Assembly (NCBI GenBank): GCA_964407695.1
Contig: CAYOWQ010000001.1
Span: forward strand, 248,001-312,000
DNA: 64,000 nucleotides
Source: CAYOWQ01 sp964407695
GTDB lineage: Bacteria; Planctomycetota; Phycisphaerae; Phycisphaerales; SM1A02
Direction of reading: 5' to 3'
Shown: piece after piece, positions 35,557 to 45,130 of the stretch
Layout of the letters: every line of letters starts with the position of its first letter
Numbering within the stretch: the first letter of the stretch is position 1
Position numbers and translations under genes: made by a program
Notes under the pieces: generated by a model
What the model was told of the DNA's origin: nothing
Seen by the model: only the letters and a program-made list of their open reading frames with translations
The model's database searches: none

Positions 35557-36016
35557 GAATTCTGCCGAGTCTGAATCGCGAACCCGCTTAGAAGGTGGCG
35601 GGCCGCTGCTGAATTCTTTGTTCACAGAATACCGGTTCGCGCTTTGGCATCGAATCGCGACCAGAATCGTCATGAGGACTTTGATGCTGGTTCTTCTTGT
35701 AGCGGCAGTAACCGGAATCCTGCCGCGCGCTGTGGAACTGCATTGGAAGGCAATCGTAGCCGTATTCCCTGCCGTCATCTGGTCCGCCGAGGAATTCGTA
35801 TCGAACTTTCGGCTCCGAGACCTGCAACGAAATCTCATCGCTCTGGAGGGTCGAATTGGCAAATCTCGATGGGATGAGGCATTCGCGGAGATGCGATATC
35901 TCCGAAGCCCGTCGGCGCGAATGATGAGAGCATGGGGGTACGTCGTTCGGGGATACGAGCCATTTGGGTGGGCGGCTCTGATTATGCTGGCTTGGAAACT
36001 CACTCCCCTCCTATGA
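35549..36016 (+). CDS. Membrane protein partner of the GTPase, unknown function
   Basis: 155 residues from ATG 35549, which overlaps the GTPase stop by 8 bases; an upstream in-frame ATG at 35525 would add eight residues. Two hydrophobic segments ('TLMLVLLVAAVTGILPRAV' and 'AIVAVFPAVIWSAEEFV') lie near residues 42-80, and a weaker one is at the C-terminus. No family is recognised. The tight overlap suggests a two-component GTPase/membrane module. Confidence 0.65.
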   Translation: MIENSAESESRTRLEGGGPLLNSLFTEYRFALWHRIATRIVMRTLMLVLLVAAVTGILPRAVELHWKAIVAVFPAVIWSAEEFVSNFRLRDLQRNLIALEGRIGKSRWDEAFAEMRYLRSPSARMMRAWGYVVRGYEPFGWAALIMLAWKLTPLL

Positions 36017-36106
36017 CGACCGAGACATTGAGGCACGGCGCCACCCAACTCACCGGAGTCGATGAAAATTGGAGTCGGCAATGCCCAACGCGCGCCGCTA
36101 CGAGGG

Positions 36107-38188
36107 TCAACCAGATTCCTTGGCCATCCCTGTTGCCTGCAGCGCATCATTGGAAGTGCTTGCAGACGAATTTGATGCTATTCCAAGCTTATCAAATAGA
36201 ACTTGATTGCGCTGCCGAGCTGATCGGACGGCCTGTTCGTACGAAATCAGTTCAATGAAGGCGCCGAAGTCCGAATGATATTTCCAGAGGTGCTCACCAT
36301 TGGGGGTTTGCGACATGCTTCGCTTTCTTGCCAGCTTGAGAAGCGACCCGTCGAAATCACACAGTGCTATCGCATGAATGGGAACGCTTGAGGCAACATG
36401 TCGAGGGCGACCGTTCGGGAGCTCCAATCGCGATTCCTCCCGGATATCTTCTATCAACCCCTCCAACTGATCAATAGGATTCTTGTCCCGCCCCTCCTGG
36501 TAATGGCGCCTTCCCGGTTTCTTGAACTCGACAAGAACAATCGGGCTTGATTGTTCGTCAGTTGAGAGCACGTGCGTGTCCTCGAAGAAGATTGAGACGT
36601 CGGGTCTGCGATTGCTGGTACTGGCAATCGCATTCTTCTGTGAACTAAGCCGAGTATCGGAATAAAGCCATCTATGAAACGCAAATCTCTCGTCCAATAT
36701 CCAGAGATTCATGGACTCTCTCGGAATGTCGTCGGATGTCAATCGTGTGGGACAAAAGATATCATGAACTGCATCTTCCTTGGAGTACCCTTGTTCGTCC
36801 CGACGAAGGACGGAATCCAAATAGTCTATTGTCGCGCGCCGATGAACGACATAGCGAGCAAGAGCTCCCATATTCTTCTCGTTCCAGCTCACCAACCACT
36901 GCTCAAAGTGATCGCGATAGTCTTCGTAGTGATCCCGTTGCGCATTGGTCAAAAGGTGGTTGAGTTCCGACCGAAGGTCGCCTTCATACAGACGATCGTG
37001 TTTGTAAAGCGCCAAATCCATCGACTCCTCGTCTCGCAGATCAGATGCAGTTAGCCTGTCAACTACCTCAGGACGATGTTTCAATAGCGGGCGATACTGC
37101 GGTGCATTAGAGTTCACAAACTTCTGAATTGCGGCGCGCTTCTCCAATCTCAACGCCTCAACGAACGGTTGAAGATGGACGCCAATTTGTCTTATCACAG
37201 CGTTGCGCAATTCACCAATGCCGACGGGCATGCCTTCTAGAATGTCATCTTCGTCGTCCGAATCCAGACTAAAGCCCTGGCGATCGCCGGTCATCGATTC
37301 GTCGAGGATCGGGCTTGTGACCATGGCTGAATAGACGAACGCCTCGCCTGTTTCATCCCTAAGCCTGGACTCCAATCCGGGCATCAAAGGAACAAGCGCT
37401 TCCATCTGGACGGTGCGGTCATCAACACAAAAATACAGCGTTGGATGCCGTTCTACCGATGGTTTGGCCCGCACATGCGTTAAGGACACGTTCTCGCCCC
37501 GGATGCGAAATGTCTCCACTTTGAGGAGAGACCGTTCCGTGTAGAGGTTGTCGATCAATATCGGTTCGCCCTCGCAATCGTCCACCAGAGTTATCTGGGG
37601 CAGCCTGCCTCTGATGAATCGAAGCAGGAAGTGCTCGGCCATTCGTTGCGAGATGTTCCGAAGCGATATCGCCGATCGAGCGCGGTATTTGGTGGTTAGG
37701 TGCCTCAGGCCAACGGCAGTTATCCGGCTATCCCCAGAGGGGGTCGGCGGCGGGCTAGCTACGGCGTCCTGTCGACTAAAGCGTATGTCGCGTTTGCGAA
37801 CGGTACCTTCGGAGTCGAAATAGGAGCTGGCAATGTCGACCGATTGAAAGACTGCCAGCCATGACAGTCTGCCGACCCCCTTCCCGCCGCGCGCGCGCTT
37901 GTAGTCCGATCCCCCGACGCAGAACGATTCGAAATTGCGGTCCGTGAATCCAATTCCAGTGTCCGAGACGATCACGTTGCGGACAGGGTAAATTGGTTCG
38001 CCATCGGTCGGGGGCCGAAGTGTCGGCGGTCTATCTCGCTCGAATCGCACCGTAATGTCGCCTTTTCCGCCCGCGTCGTCGATCGCATGAATCGAGTTCG
38101 ACACCGCCTCGAAGACTGGCAGCAGCCATTGGCTGCTTTTCAGCGGAAAAAATGCTTCGACGATTCCCGAGATATCTGTCTTGAACAC
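36107..38188 (-). CDS. GHKL ATPase with C-terminal PD-(D/E)XK nuclease-like domain
   Basis: 693 residues. The N-terminal GHKL ATPase fold has 'EAVSNSIHAIDD' (N box, ~27-38), 'VSDTGIGF' (~75-82) and 'GGKGVGRLSW' (~101-110), as in HSP90/MutL/MORC-type ATPases. A ~400-residue middle region follows. Near residue 530 'RPDVSIFF' and at 551-558 'LVEFKKPG' give an Asp...Glu-x-Lys arrangement expected of a PD-(D/E)XK nuclease core. Similar ATPase-nuclease fusions occur in antiphage systems, but this exact system is not one I can name. It faces the GTPase pair and lies between the secretin scar and the RHS locus. Confidence 0.75.
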   Translation of the reverse strand: MFKTDISGIVEAFFPLKSSQWLLPVFEAVSNSIHAIDDAGGKGDITVRFERDRPPTLRPPTDGEPIYPVRNVIVSDTGIGFTDRNFESFCVGGSDYKRARGGKGVGRLSWLAVFQSVDIASSYFDSEGTVRKRDIRFSRQDAVASPPPTPSGDSRITAVGLRHLTTKYRARSAISLRNISQRMAEHFLLRFIRGRLPQITLVDDCEGEPILIDNLYTERSLLKVETFRIRGENVSLTHVRAKPSVERHPTLYFCVDDRTVQMEALVPLMPGLESRLRDETGEAFVYSAMVTSPILDESMTGDRQGFSLDSDDEDDILEGMPVGIGELRNAVIRQIGVHLQPFVEALRLEKRAAIQKFVNSNAPQYRPLLKHRPEVVDRLTASDLRDEESMDLALYKHDRLYEGDLRSELNHLLTNAQRDHYEDYRDHFEQWLVSWNEKNMGALARYVVHRRATIDYLDSVLRRDEQGYSKEDAVHDIFCPTRLTSDDIPRESMNLWILDERFAFHRWLYSDTRLSSQKNAIASTSNRRPDVSIFFEDTHVLSTDEQSSPIVLVEFKKPGRRHYQEGRDKNPIDQLEGLIEDIREESRLELPNGRPRHVASSVPIHAIALCDFDGSLLKLARKRSMSQTPNGEHLWKYHSDFGAFIELISYEQAVRSARQRNQVLFDKLGIASNSSASTSNDALQATGMAKESG

Positions 38189-38385
38189 GCTGAGCCTCTA
38201 TTGATCGTTTGCCGTCGATTGAAAGCGATTAACTAACGCAGCTTGGGCACCGTCCACGCTGAATTTATTCATCCCGCGCACGAGCCCGGGAAGGTCAGTG
38301 CCGTAGGGAACCAGTGTAGCAAGAGGATGGTGGCAAGCAAAAGCCCCGCGCCAGCGGACGCCAACCCCAACCGACTTGTTTGAGT

Positions 38386-38401
38386 CCGGCCTACCGGCCG
38401 G
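38386..38401. repeat. Small inverted repeat next to the RHS 5' end
   Basis: CCGGCC-TACC-GGCCGG, a 6-bp stem with a 4-base loop, lies just after an in-frame stop (38381-38383) that closes the RHS frame. It has the same geometry as the repeat at the gspD break. The rest of 38189-38431 contains nothing recognised. Confidence 0.5.
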
Positions 38402-38431
38402 AGGGCAGGCCCGTACGCACGGACGACCCGG

Positions 38432-41400
38432 GTGCGGGAGTATCAGTCGGCCGCGTCGACCACCGTGTTTCGCACGCGTACCTATGACATGCGGGCGGTC
38501 GAGGTTCCCAACCACGAGGATGAGTTCACCTACGAGGTGGTCAACGATGCGTTGGTGGTGGGAACGGACGCCTGGGTCACCCGGTACATTCTGGATGACA
38601 ACGGTCAGGTGGTGCGAAAGCTGACGCCCGCAGTGGTGGGTTCCTATACCCCGGGCGATGAGGAGACCTCGCCGTCGTACACCGCCGGTTCAACCGGTGT
38701 CGTGTATGCCTATGAATACGACGAGCTGGGGCAGCTGATCAAGACCGGGGTCAAGCAGGGATACGACACAACCACCGATCCGACGGAAGATTCGCTGGGC
38801 GGCTATACGCGGCTCGGCATGATCGAGTACGGCGATCCGCAGCAGACGGATGAGCGGGAGTACCTGCCCAAGCGGATCCGGCGATACAAGAGCCACAACG
38901 CGTGGTCAGCCTCGGAGCCGACCGACGATGAGACCGAGGTGTTGGAGTTCGACTATGCGTTCCACAGCACCAGCGCCACCGCGGGGTTCTTTGATGCGCT
39001 GGCGTGGATTCAGACGCGAGTGGAGGCGGAGGAGACGGATGAAGGAGGCCCGGGCGGGTGGATCTCGTCGCAGAGATATTTCGATGCGTCGACGGGGTTC
39101 AACACCTGGTCTCGCCTGGCTGACGATTCGTTGATGCATCGCGAGTTCGACTCGCTTTCAGGAAATGTCACCTCGTTGGTGGCGAATGCCGGTGGCTCCG
39201 GGGCGCCCACCCCGGACACCGGCTTTTTGGAAGCCTCCGCGTCCATGAACGGGCGGCAGTCAGAGGGAGGCTCGATCACCACCAGCCTTGAACTCGACCC
39301 GTTGGGAAGAGTGTCGGCGGCGACGGTCGCCGGAGGGCAGACCTCCATGGTTCGGCGGTCGATTCGACCGATGTTCGATCGGCCGGGGATGTACTTCTTC
39401 TGCGAAGAGATCTATCCCGCCTCTGCGGAGATCGACTCGGAGATCGTCTTCGAGAGCCCGGCGACGTTCAACTGGTACAACGCCGCCGGAAAGAGCATCG
39501 CCTCCATCGAGTATCTTCCCTCAGCGCAGGATCCGGTGACGTCGCCCGACGATATCTCGCTCGACGAGGAGGCGGCGCGATGGTGCGCGCGGCATTCGCT
39601 CACCGGCCAGCGCCTGGAAACCCGGCGGTGGCCGGATGTCTCCAATCTCAGCGATGTCTACATCGATCGATTCCGCTACGACCTCATCGGGCGGCTCGAA
39701 TACGAGATCGACCCCGAAGGCGGCGTCGTCGCATATTCCTACGATTCGTTGGATCGCCTGGTCAGCGTCGCTGAAGGGTCCTGGGATGAGCAAACCCAGC
39801 TGCCCACCAGCGCGGTCACCATCAACGACTACGAGTATGACGATGGGGGTGTGGGAAACAGCAACGTCACCTCCGTGATCGCCCACACCGGTGATGCCGC
39901 CGATCCCGATGGCGGCGATCGGGAGACGCTGTTCGACTATGACTGGCGCGACCGGCTGGAGCGAATCGTCAATCCGCTGCCGCCCCACGCCTTCATGGTG
40001 TATGACAATCAGGATCGGCCGCTGGAGGCCGGTCTGTTTGACGATGTTCCCACAGCCATCAACTCAACCGGTCGGGTGATGCATGCCGCCGCGAGCTATT
40101 CGCAGCGCGGGGCGATGTGGCGCCGCGACCTGGCCATCAATCCGACCGAGGGCGTCGGCGGCGCCTCCGGTTCACTGCATGCCGATTCGTGGTTCGATCC
40201 GGTGGGCAGGCTCATCGGGCATGTGAACCCCAGCGTTTCCGCGGGAGGGGCCGGCATGCCGGCGGTGAAGGTCGATCGGGATGGCCTTGGGCGGGTGCGC
40301 ACCGCGTGGCTGACCGACGGTGGTGGGTTTGATTCGTACGCCGATGTCTACGACGACTCCACGTGGAGCACGATCGTCGACGACGATGTTGTTCTTGAAG
40401 AGCGAATCCTGAGCTATGTCGCCTCCGGGGCGCAAATCGGCCTGCCCGAGTTGGTGGCCACCTGGCGGCGATCGCACGATACCTCCGAGTCCAGCCGCGG
40501 TTCGCTGACAGCGCTCAACATCGATGATGCGATCGTGAGCTACGAGGGGCGGTGGTACGACGAGCTCGGCCGACTGATCCGCACCGGAGATTTCGGAACC
40601 AACGAATCCGGCTATCAGCACACCTCGGGCCACACCGCGCCGACCGTGTCGCAATCCTCGCCCCCGGAAGGCGGCGAATCGGGGACGTACGCCTCCACCG
40701 GTGTCCGCGTGACGTCTATCGCCTATGACGGCCGGGGTCGCGTGGTGGATGTCGCCGACGCCCTGAATCGCCACACCCACATGTTCTTCGACGATCTCGA
40801 TCGCCGCATCGCCGTGGTCGAGAACTTCGTCAACGCCACCGATCCAACGTGGGATGAGAGCGCTGAGCGATGGACGCTGACCAACCTGGGAGGCGGAACT
40901 CTCTCGGATGAAGACCGCGCCACCTCGTTCGTCTTCGACAGCCTTGATCGCATCACCAAGCGGGTGGCCTATGCGCCCGGAACGCTCGGCGGAAATCTCT
41001 TCCAGGAGACCGCCTACGACTACGGCACCACCCGCCCATCCTCTCCCGACGCCGATCAATCGCTGATCTCGAGCACCCGGCTGCTCCGTCGCATTCGATA
41101 TCCCCAGACGTCGGGTTCGGGTGCCGGTTCCGCGGCCGGCGATACCGAATCCAACTTCCACCAGACCTTCGCCTACAACGCCCTCGGCGAGGTGCGCTCC
41201 GCCACCGATCAGAACGGCACCACCCATCGCTACTCACGCGATGGTGTTGGTCGCGTCACTCTCGACTATGTCGCCGCGTTTGGCTCCGGCATCGACACCA
41301 ATATCAACGCCATCGCGGCCACCTATCTCGACAACGGCCGCACGGAAACGATCACGTCATTCTCGTCCCACGATGGCGACCCCGAAGGCACCGGCGGGTC

Positions 41401-44155
41401 CGGTGCCTCGGTCGCCAATCAGGTTCTTCTGACCTACAACGACCTGCTGCAGCCGCTGCGCGTCTATCAGGAACACTCGGGCGCGGTCGACGCCGACGGC
41501 TCGGGCGATGACTCACCATGGGTGGAGTACGCCTACACTACCTCCTCCACCACGAACCGCTCGCGGCTCGAATCCATGATGTATCCCGGCGGCAGTGTCG
41601 TCGGCTATCGCTATGGATCGTCGAACACCCTGAATGATCATCTCAGCCGCGTCGAGGCCCTCGTCGACGGCCACGTCGGCGATGTCGGCACCACCAGCGT
41701 GGCCCTCTATGAATGGCTTGGCGTCGATATTCCATCGCTTGTCGACTACGTCTCGCCCGACATTCAGCTCGATCGTTCGCTGGCCCACAACGGCACGCGC
41801 ACCCGCGGCCGATACCCCGGCTTCGACCGCTACGGCAGAATCGCCCGCCACACCTGGGCCGACGGCGCCATTGCCCAGAGCTCCAACGATTCAACGCTTC
41901 CCACGGTCCCGCCGCTGGTGGAGCTCGGCTTCGACTATGACCTCGTCGACAACCTGAAATCGCGGACCGATCTTCGTCCCGGTGCTTCCATCATCAATCG
42001 CGATCTTGCGTACACTCACGACGGACTCAACCGCGTGCGCGAAGCCAAACGCGGCCAGGTGGTCAGCGGCACATTCACCGTCACCGCCGTGGCTTCGGGC
42101 ACGATGGCCGGCAGCCGCAAGTGGGATCTCGATCAATTCGGCAACTGGGCCGGCGTCTTCACCGACCTGAACGGCAACACCGTCTCGGGCGCAGTGGACT
42201 ATTCCGATGCGGGTGAAGAGGTATCCGGCGTCTTCAACCGCGCCAACGAGATCACCCAGCTCACCAAGTCGGAAAACACCACCGTCGACCTCCCCTTCGC
42301 CTACGACGACGCGGGAAACCTTACCGAGCAGCACGTGGGCGGGCCGGGCGATCCCAACACCGGTACCGGCAACGACGATGCGCTCATCTTCGTGCACGAT
42401 GCGTGGAACCGCCTGGTGTCGGTCAGCCATCGCACCTCCGACAGCGCTACGCCCACCCTGCGCGCCCGCTATGCCTACAACGCCCTGCACTGGCGCATCC
42501 GCAAGGATGTTGATACGTCGGTCACCGGCATCTCCTCCGCCGGCGAAGCCACCACCGGCACCGGCGATGACTTCCTCGATGAACAGCGACACTTCTATTA
42601 CGACCTGCAGTGGCGTCTGCTGGAGGAACGGGTCAATTCCAACTTCGCCAGCGGAAGTCAGACCGGCGTCAGTCCGGTCGATCAATCAGGGGCCCTGATC
42701 GAGCACCTCTGGGGTGTGCGCTACGTGGACGACCTGGTACGCACGCGCACCAATTCCAACTGGTCGACCGAGGGAACTCCCGGCGGCGAAGATCCACCCA
42801 CGCCCGGCGACTTCACCGATACCGCCGACAGTCGCCTCTACGCTCTCACCGATCAGCAATTCTCGGTCATCGCCCTGGTATCCAACACCGGCAGACTGAT
42901 CGAGCGCGTGGAGTATTCACCCTACGGCGAAGCCCGCCATCGGCCCCGTCACGACATCACGGGCGACGGCGCGGTGAGTGCCGACGACCGCACCAAGGCG
43001 CTCGCCGCCAACAACAAGCGCATCTATCAATCGGGCTACGACCCCGACGCCGACGTCAATCGCGACGGCATCATCAACTCCAACGACACCATCGAGTTCG
43101 GCACCTCGAGCTATTGCAGCGCGCTGATGCCCGGCCTCGTCAGTGCGATGTCGACGACCGCCGGCAGCGTCAACGGTCAGACCTACAACACCATCGGCTA
43201 CTGCGGCTACGTCTTCAACGCCGAAATCTGGGCGGGCATCGCCCTCGCCACTGGTCCGTCAAGCGCCGGCTGCGGCGGGCTCTACACCGTCCGCTACCGC
43301 CACTACGACCCCTCCAACGGCCGCTGGCTCGAACGCGACATGCTGGGGTATGTCGATGGGAGCAGTTTGTATGAGTATGTGGGGGGGATGGCGCTGGGGA
43401 TGGTCGATCCGATGGGCTTGCAATCTGCGGGTGAGTGGTTCATGCAGGTTCTCAGTGATGCAGGAGAAACCATCTCAGACGCTTGGGACGTTCTCACCGG
43501 CAACGCTGAGTCGGATCTCGCCAAATGGCAGGACGCCAGTGACTCGGCAGAACAGAATCTCCGCGAGCATGCGAAGCGCCAGTATCGCGAAGGCAAGATC
43601 AGTTGCGCGGAGTTGAGACGCCGGCTGGGGTACATCGATGAGACGACCCAGCAACGGCACCAGATGATGGCGGATCTTGCGAATGCTCGCATCCAGGGTT
43701 GGATTGACATCATCGACACGGCCACCATGGTCTTTACAGGTCCGATCGGGCGTGCGATTCGGTTCGTCGTCACGGTTATCGACATCGCCTACAATCTTTC
43801 GCAAGGCAACGTGGTCGGCGCTGCCGTTTCACTCAATCCGTTCGGAGGAGGGGGCGGGGCGAAGGGCCTAGGAAACGCGATTGACCCGACAATTCGCCGC
43901 AACATCGACGACTTGATCGATGCAGCTCGCAAGAAGTACCCCAAGAAGGCGGGAAAGATTGAGGAACATCATATCGACCCCAAATATTTGGGTGGGGCGA
44001 AGGATGGTCCAACTATGCCGCTGGATGGAGCATATCATCAAGAGATAACCAACGAGTTCCGAAACGAGTGGCCATATGGGACTGGCCAGCACCCGAGCAA
44101 AGAACAATTCGAGGAGATCAAGGAGCGAGTCTATGGCAAGTGGCCTCTCCCATGA
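38432..44155 (+). CDS. RHS/YD-repeat polymorphic toxin with HNH-type tip
   Basis: 1907 residues from GTG 38432. The frame is closed 50 bases upstream and there is no signal peptide or N-terminal targeting module, so the 5' part may be lost. Dozens of YD-type repeats ('YSYDSLDRLVSVAEGS', 'YEYDELGQLIKTG') form the cage. The RHS core ends 'YTVRYRHYDPSNGRWLERD...DPMGLQ' near residue 1668. An EF-hand/dockerin-like insert ('DITGDGAVSADD', 'DVNRDGIINSND') interrupts the core. The ~240-residue tip ends with 'EEHHIDPKYLGGAKDG' (~1844-1859) and later 'YHQEITNEF', an HNH/ENDO VII-type nuclease pattern. A likely immunity gene follows 21 bases downstream. Confidence 0.9.
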   Translation: MREYQSAASTTVFRTRTYDMRAVEVPNHEDEFTYEVVNDALVVGTDAWVTRYILDDNGQVVRKLTPAVVGSYTPGDEETSPSYTAGSTGVVYAYEYDELGQLIKTGVKQGYDTTTDPTEDSLGGYTRLGMIEYGDPQQTDEREYLPKRIRRYKSHNAWSASEPTDDETEVLEFDYAFHSTSATAGFFDALAWIQTRVEAEETDEGGPGGWISSQRYFDASTGFNTWSRLADDSLMHREFDSLSGNVTSLVANAGGSGAPTPDTGFLEASASMNGRQSEGGSITTSLELDPLGRVSAATVAGGQTSMVRRSIRPMFDRPGMYFFCEEIYPASAEIDSEIVFESPATFNWYNAAGKSIASIEYLPSAQDPVTSPDDISLDEEAARWCARHSLTGQRLETRRWPDVSNLSDVYIDRFRYDLIGRLEYEIDPEGGVVAYSYDSLDRLVSVAEGSWDEQTQLPTSAVTINDYEYDDGGVGNSNVTSVIAHTGDAADPDGGDRETLFDYDWRDRLERIVNPLPPHAFMVYDNQDRPLEAGLFDDVPTAINSTGRVMHAAASYSQRGAMWRRDLAINPTEGVGGASGSLHADSWFDPVGRLIGHVNPSVSAGGAGMPAVKVDRDGLGRVRTAWLTDGGGFDSYADVYDDSTWSTIVDDDVVLEERILSYVASGAQIGLPELVATWRRSHDTSESSRGSLTALNIDDAIVSYEGRWYDELGRLIRTGDFGTNESGYQHTSGHTAPTVSQSSPPEGGESGTYASTGVRVTSIAYDGRGRVVDVADALNRHTHMFFDDLDRRIAVVENFVNATDPTWDESAERWTLTNLGGGTLSDEDRATSFVFDSLDRITKRVAYAPGTLGGNLFQETAYDYGTTRPSSPDADQSLISSTRLLRRIRYPQTSGSGAGSAAGDTESNFHQTFAYNALGEVRSATDQNGTTHRYSRDGVGRVTLDYVAAFGSGIDTNINAIAATYLDNGRTETITSFSSHDGDPEGTGGSGASVANQVLLTYNDLLQPLRVYQEHSGAVDADGSGDDSPWVEYAYTTSSTTNRSRLESMMYPGGSVVGYRYGSSNTLNDHLSRVEALVDGHVGDVGTTSVALYEWLGVDIPSLVDYVSPDIQLDRSLAHNGTRTRGRYPGFDRYGRIARHTWADGAIAQSSNDSTLPTVPPLVELGFDYDLVDNLKSRTDLRPGASIINRDLAYTHDGLNRVREAKRGQVVSGTFTVTAVASGTMAGSRKWDLDQFGNWAGVFTDLNGNTVSGAVDYSDAGEEVSGVFNRANEITQLTKSENTTVDLPFAYDDAGNLTEQHVGGPGDPNTGTGNDDALIFVHDAWNRLVSVSHRTSDSATPTLRARYAYNALHWRIRKDVDTSVTGISSAGEATTGTGDDFLDEQRHFYYDLQWRLLEERVNSNFASGSQTGVSPVDQSGALIEHLWGVRYVDDLVRTRTNSNWSTEGTPGGEDPPTPGDFTDTADSRLYALTDQQFSVIALVSNTGRLIERVEYSPYGEARHRPRHDITGDGAVSADDRTKALAANNKRIYQSGYDPDADVNRDGIINSNDTIEFGTSSYCSALMPGLVSAMSTTAGSVNGQTYNTIGYCGYVFNAEIWAGIALATGPSSAGCGGLYTVRYRHYDPSNGRWLERDMLGYVDGSSLYEYVGGMALGMVDPMGLQSAGEWFMQVLSDAGETISDAWDVLTGNAESDLAKWQDASDSAEQNLREHAKRQYREGKISCAELRRRLGYIDETTQQRHQMMADLANARIQGWIDIIDTATMVFTGPIGRAIRFVVTVIDIAYNLSQGNVVGAAVSLNPFGGGGGAKGLGNAIDPTIRRNIDDLIDAARKKYPKKAGKIEEHHIDPKYLGGAKDGPTMPLDGAYHQEITNEFRNEWPYGTGQHPSKEQFEEIKERVYGKWPLP
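42693..43380 (+). repeat. 688-bp RHS core repeat, copy 1
   Basis: This stretch inside the full RHS gene is identical by eye, base for base, to 45180-45867. It covers the end of the YD region, the dockerin-like insert and the RHS core up to 'SLYEYV', and stops exactly where the toxin tips diverge. Confidence 0.9.
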
Positions 44156-44176
44156 GCAGTAATTATTTCAGTAGCA

Positions 44177-45025
44177 ATGCGTGAGGTGATTGACATAAGA
44201 GTTCGAGAAAAGTATGCAAGTCGTCTTTTTGACGAGAGTTGTGGCACGCGCATCGGTGACTCATTGCGTGAGGTCTCACTTTGTCTGGATGATCCACGTC
44301 TGCGGGTCCTGGAGCAGATGCATGGGGAGTATCGCCAATCAGGCGGACTCACCGATGTGTTCACTTGGTCTCGAGTAAGGCGGGAGTACTCAGAGTACGA
44401 ACTTGCATCCGCTACATTGTTCCACTTGATCCCAACAAAGTGTATCGGAGTATCGGGAGAAGAGTACGGCACGAGCTACGACGAGAATAATGCGTGTCCT
44501 GTCTGCGGCTCTGGCGCGACACAACAGACACCACTTTGTCTTCCACCACGAGTCCTGCCATCGGAAGATCTGGCGGTTACGATTGCAGACACGGAAATAG
44601 TCGTGTCTGCACGATTCGTCGACATCGTGCACAGTCAGAGTATCGCAGGTATTGAAGTGTCGCGAATTCACCACCCACGCAACGGCGTCGAAATCGAAGG
44701 TTGGTACCAGCTGCAACCAGACGGCACCACGCTCAATGTGGTGCCTCCGACGCGAGTGCAAAATAGCTATTTTGATGACGATCCATCTAACGAGTATCGC
44801 TGCCAACGTGGCGACTTGCTTGGACTGAACGTGATATCTGAGCTCTACCTGACACCTACAGTTGGGAGCAGTGCAGAGCTCGCCTTTACGAAACAGTACA
44901 TTGGATGCCGTCGAGGGGTAATACGGCCGAGAAGAATGATTGTTGTGTCTCAACGACTGCGATCGGTTCTAATGAGCGAAGGCATGCGTGGCTTTCGGTT
45001 CGAAGTTGCACATATTGTCTCGTAG
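44177..45025 (+). CDS. Candidate immunity protein to the HNH tip
   Basis: 282 residues from ATG 44177, 21 bases after the toxin stop. It has no signal peptide. 'CPVCGSGATQQTPLC' is a CxxCG motif about one third into the chain, with additional cysteines later ('YRCQRG', 'YIGCRRG'). This loosely recalls double-CXXCG immunity proteins described next to myxobacterial toxins, but family membership is unproven. Base composition is markedly lower in GC than the RHS core, as is usual for tip/immunity cassettes. Position is the main evidence for its role. Confidence 0.55.
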   Translation: MREVIDIRVREKYASRLFDESCGTRIGDSLREVSLCLDDPRLRVLEQMHGEYRQSGGLTDVFTWSRVRREYSEYELASATLFHLIPTKCIGVSGEEYGTSYDENNACPVCGSGATQQTPLCLPPRVLPSEDLAVTIADTEIVVSARFVDIVHSQSIAGIEVSRIHHPRNGVEIEGWYQLQPDGTTLNVVPPTRVQNSYFDDDPSNEYRCQRGDLLGLNVISELYLTPTVGSSAELAFTKQYIGCRRGVIRPRRMIVVSQRLRSVLMSEGMRGFRFEVAHIVS

Positions 45026-45130
45026 AGAATCACTGCCCTTTGATTCGACGGCGATGATCTACTGGATAAGAAGCGCCAGGTCTTCTACGATTTCTCCTGA
45101 CGGCTCCTTGGGGAGCGCGTCTCCAATAAT

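Noticed and set aside
38198..38515. Leftward 105-residue frame between the ATPase-nuclease and the RHS gene
   Set aside because: Partly antisense to the RHS 5' end and without recognisable domain; composition looks non-coding.
40172..41227. Leftward 351-residue frame inside the RHS gene
   Set aside because: Complement of YD repeats; Gly/Val-rich shadow only.
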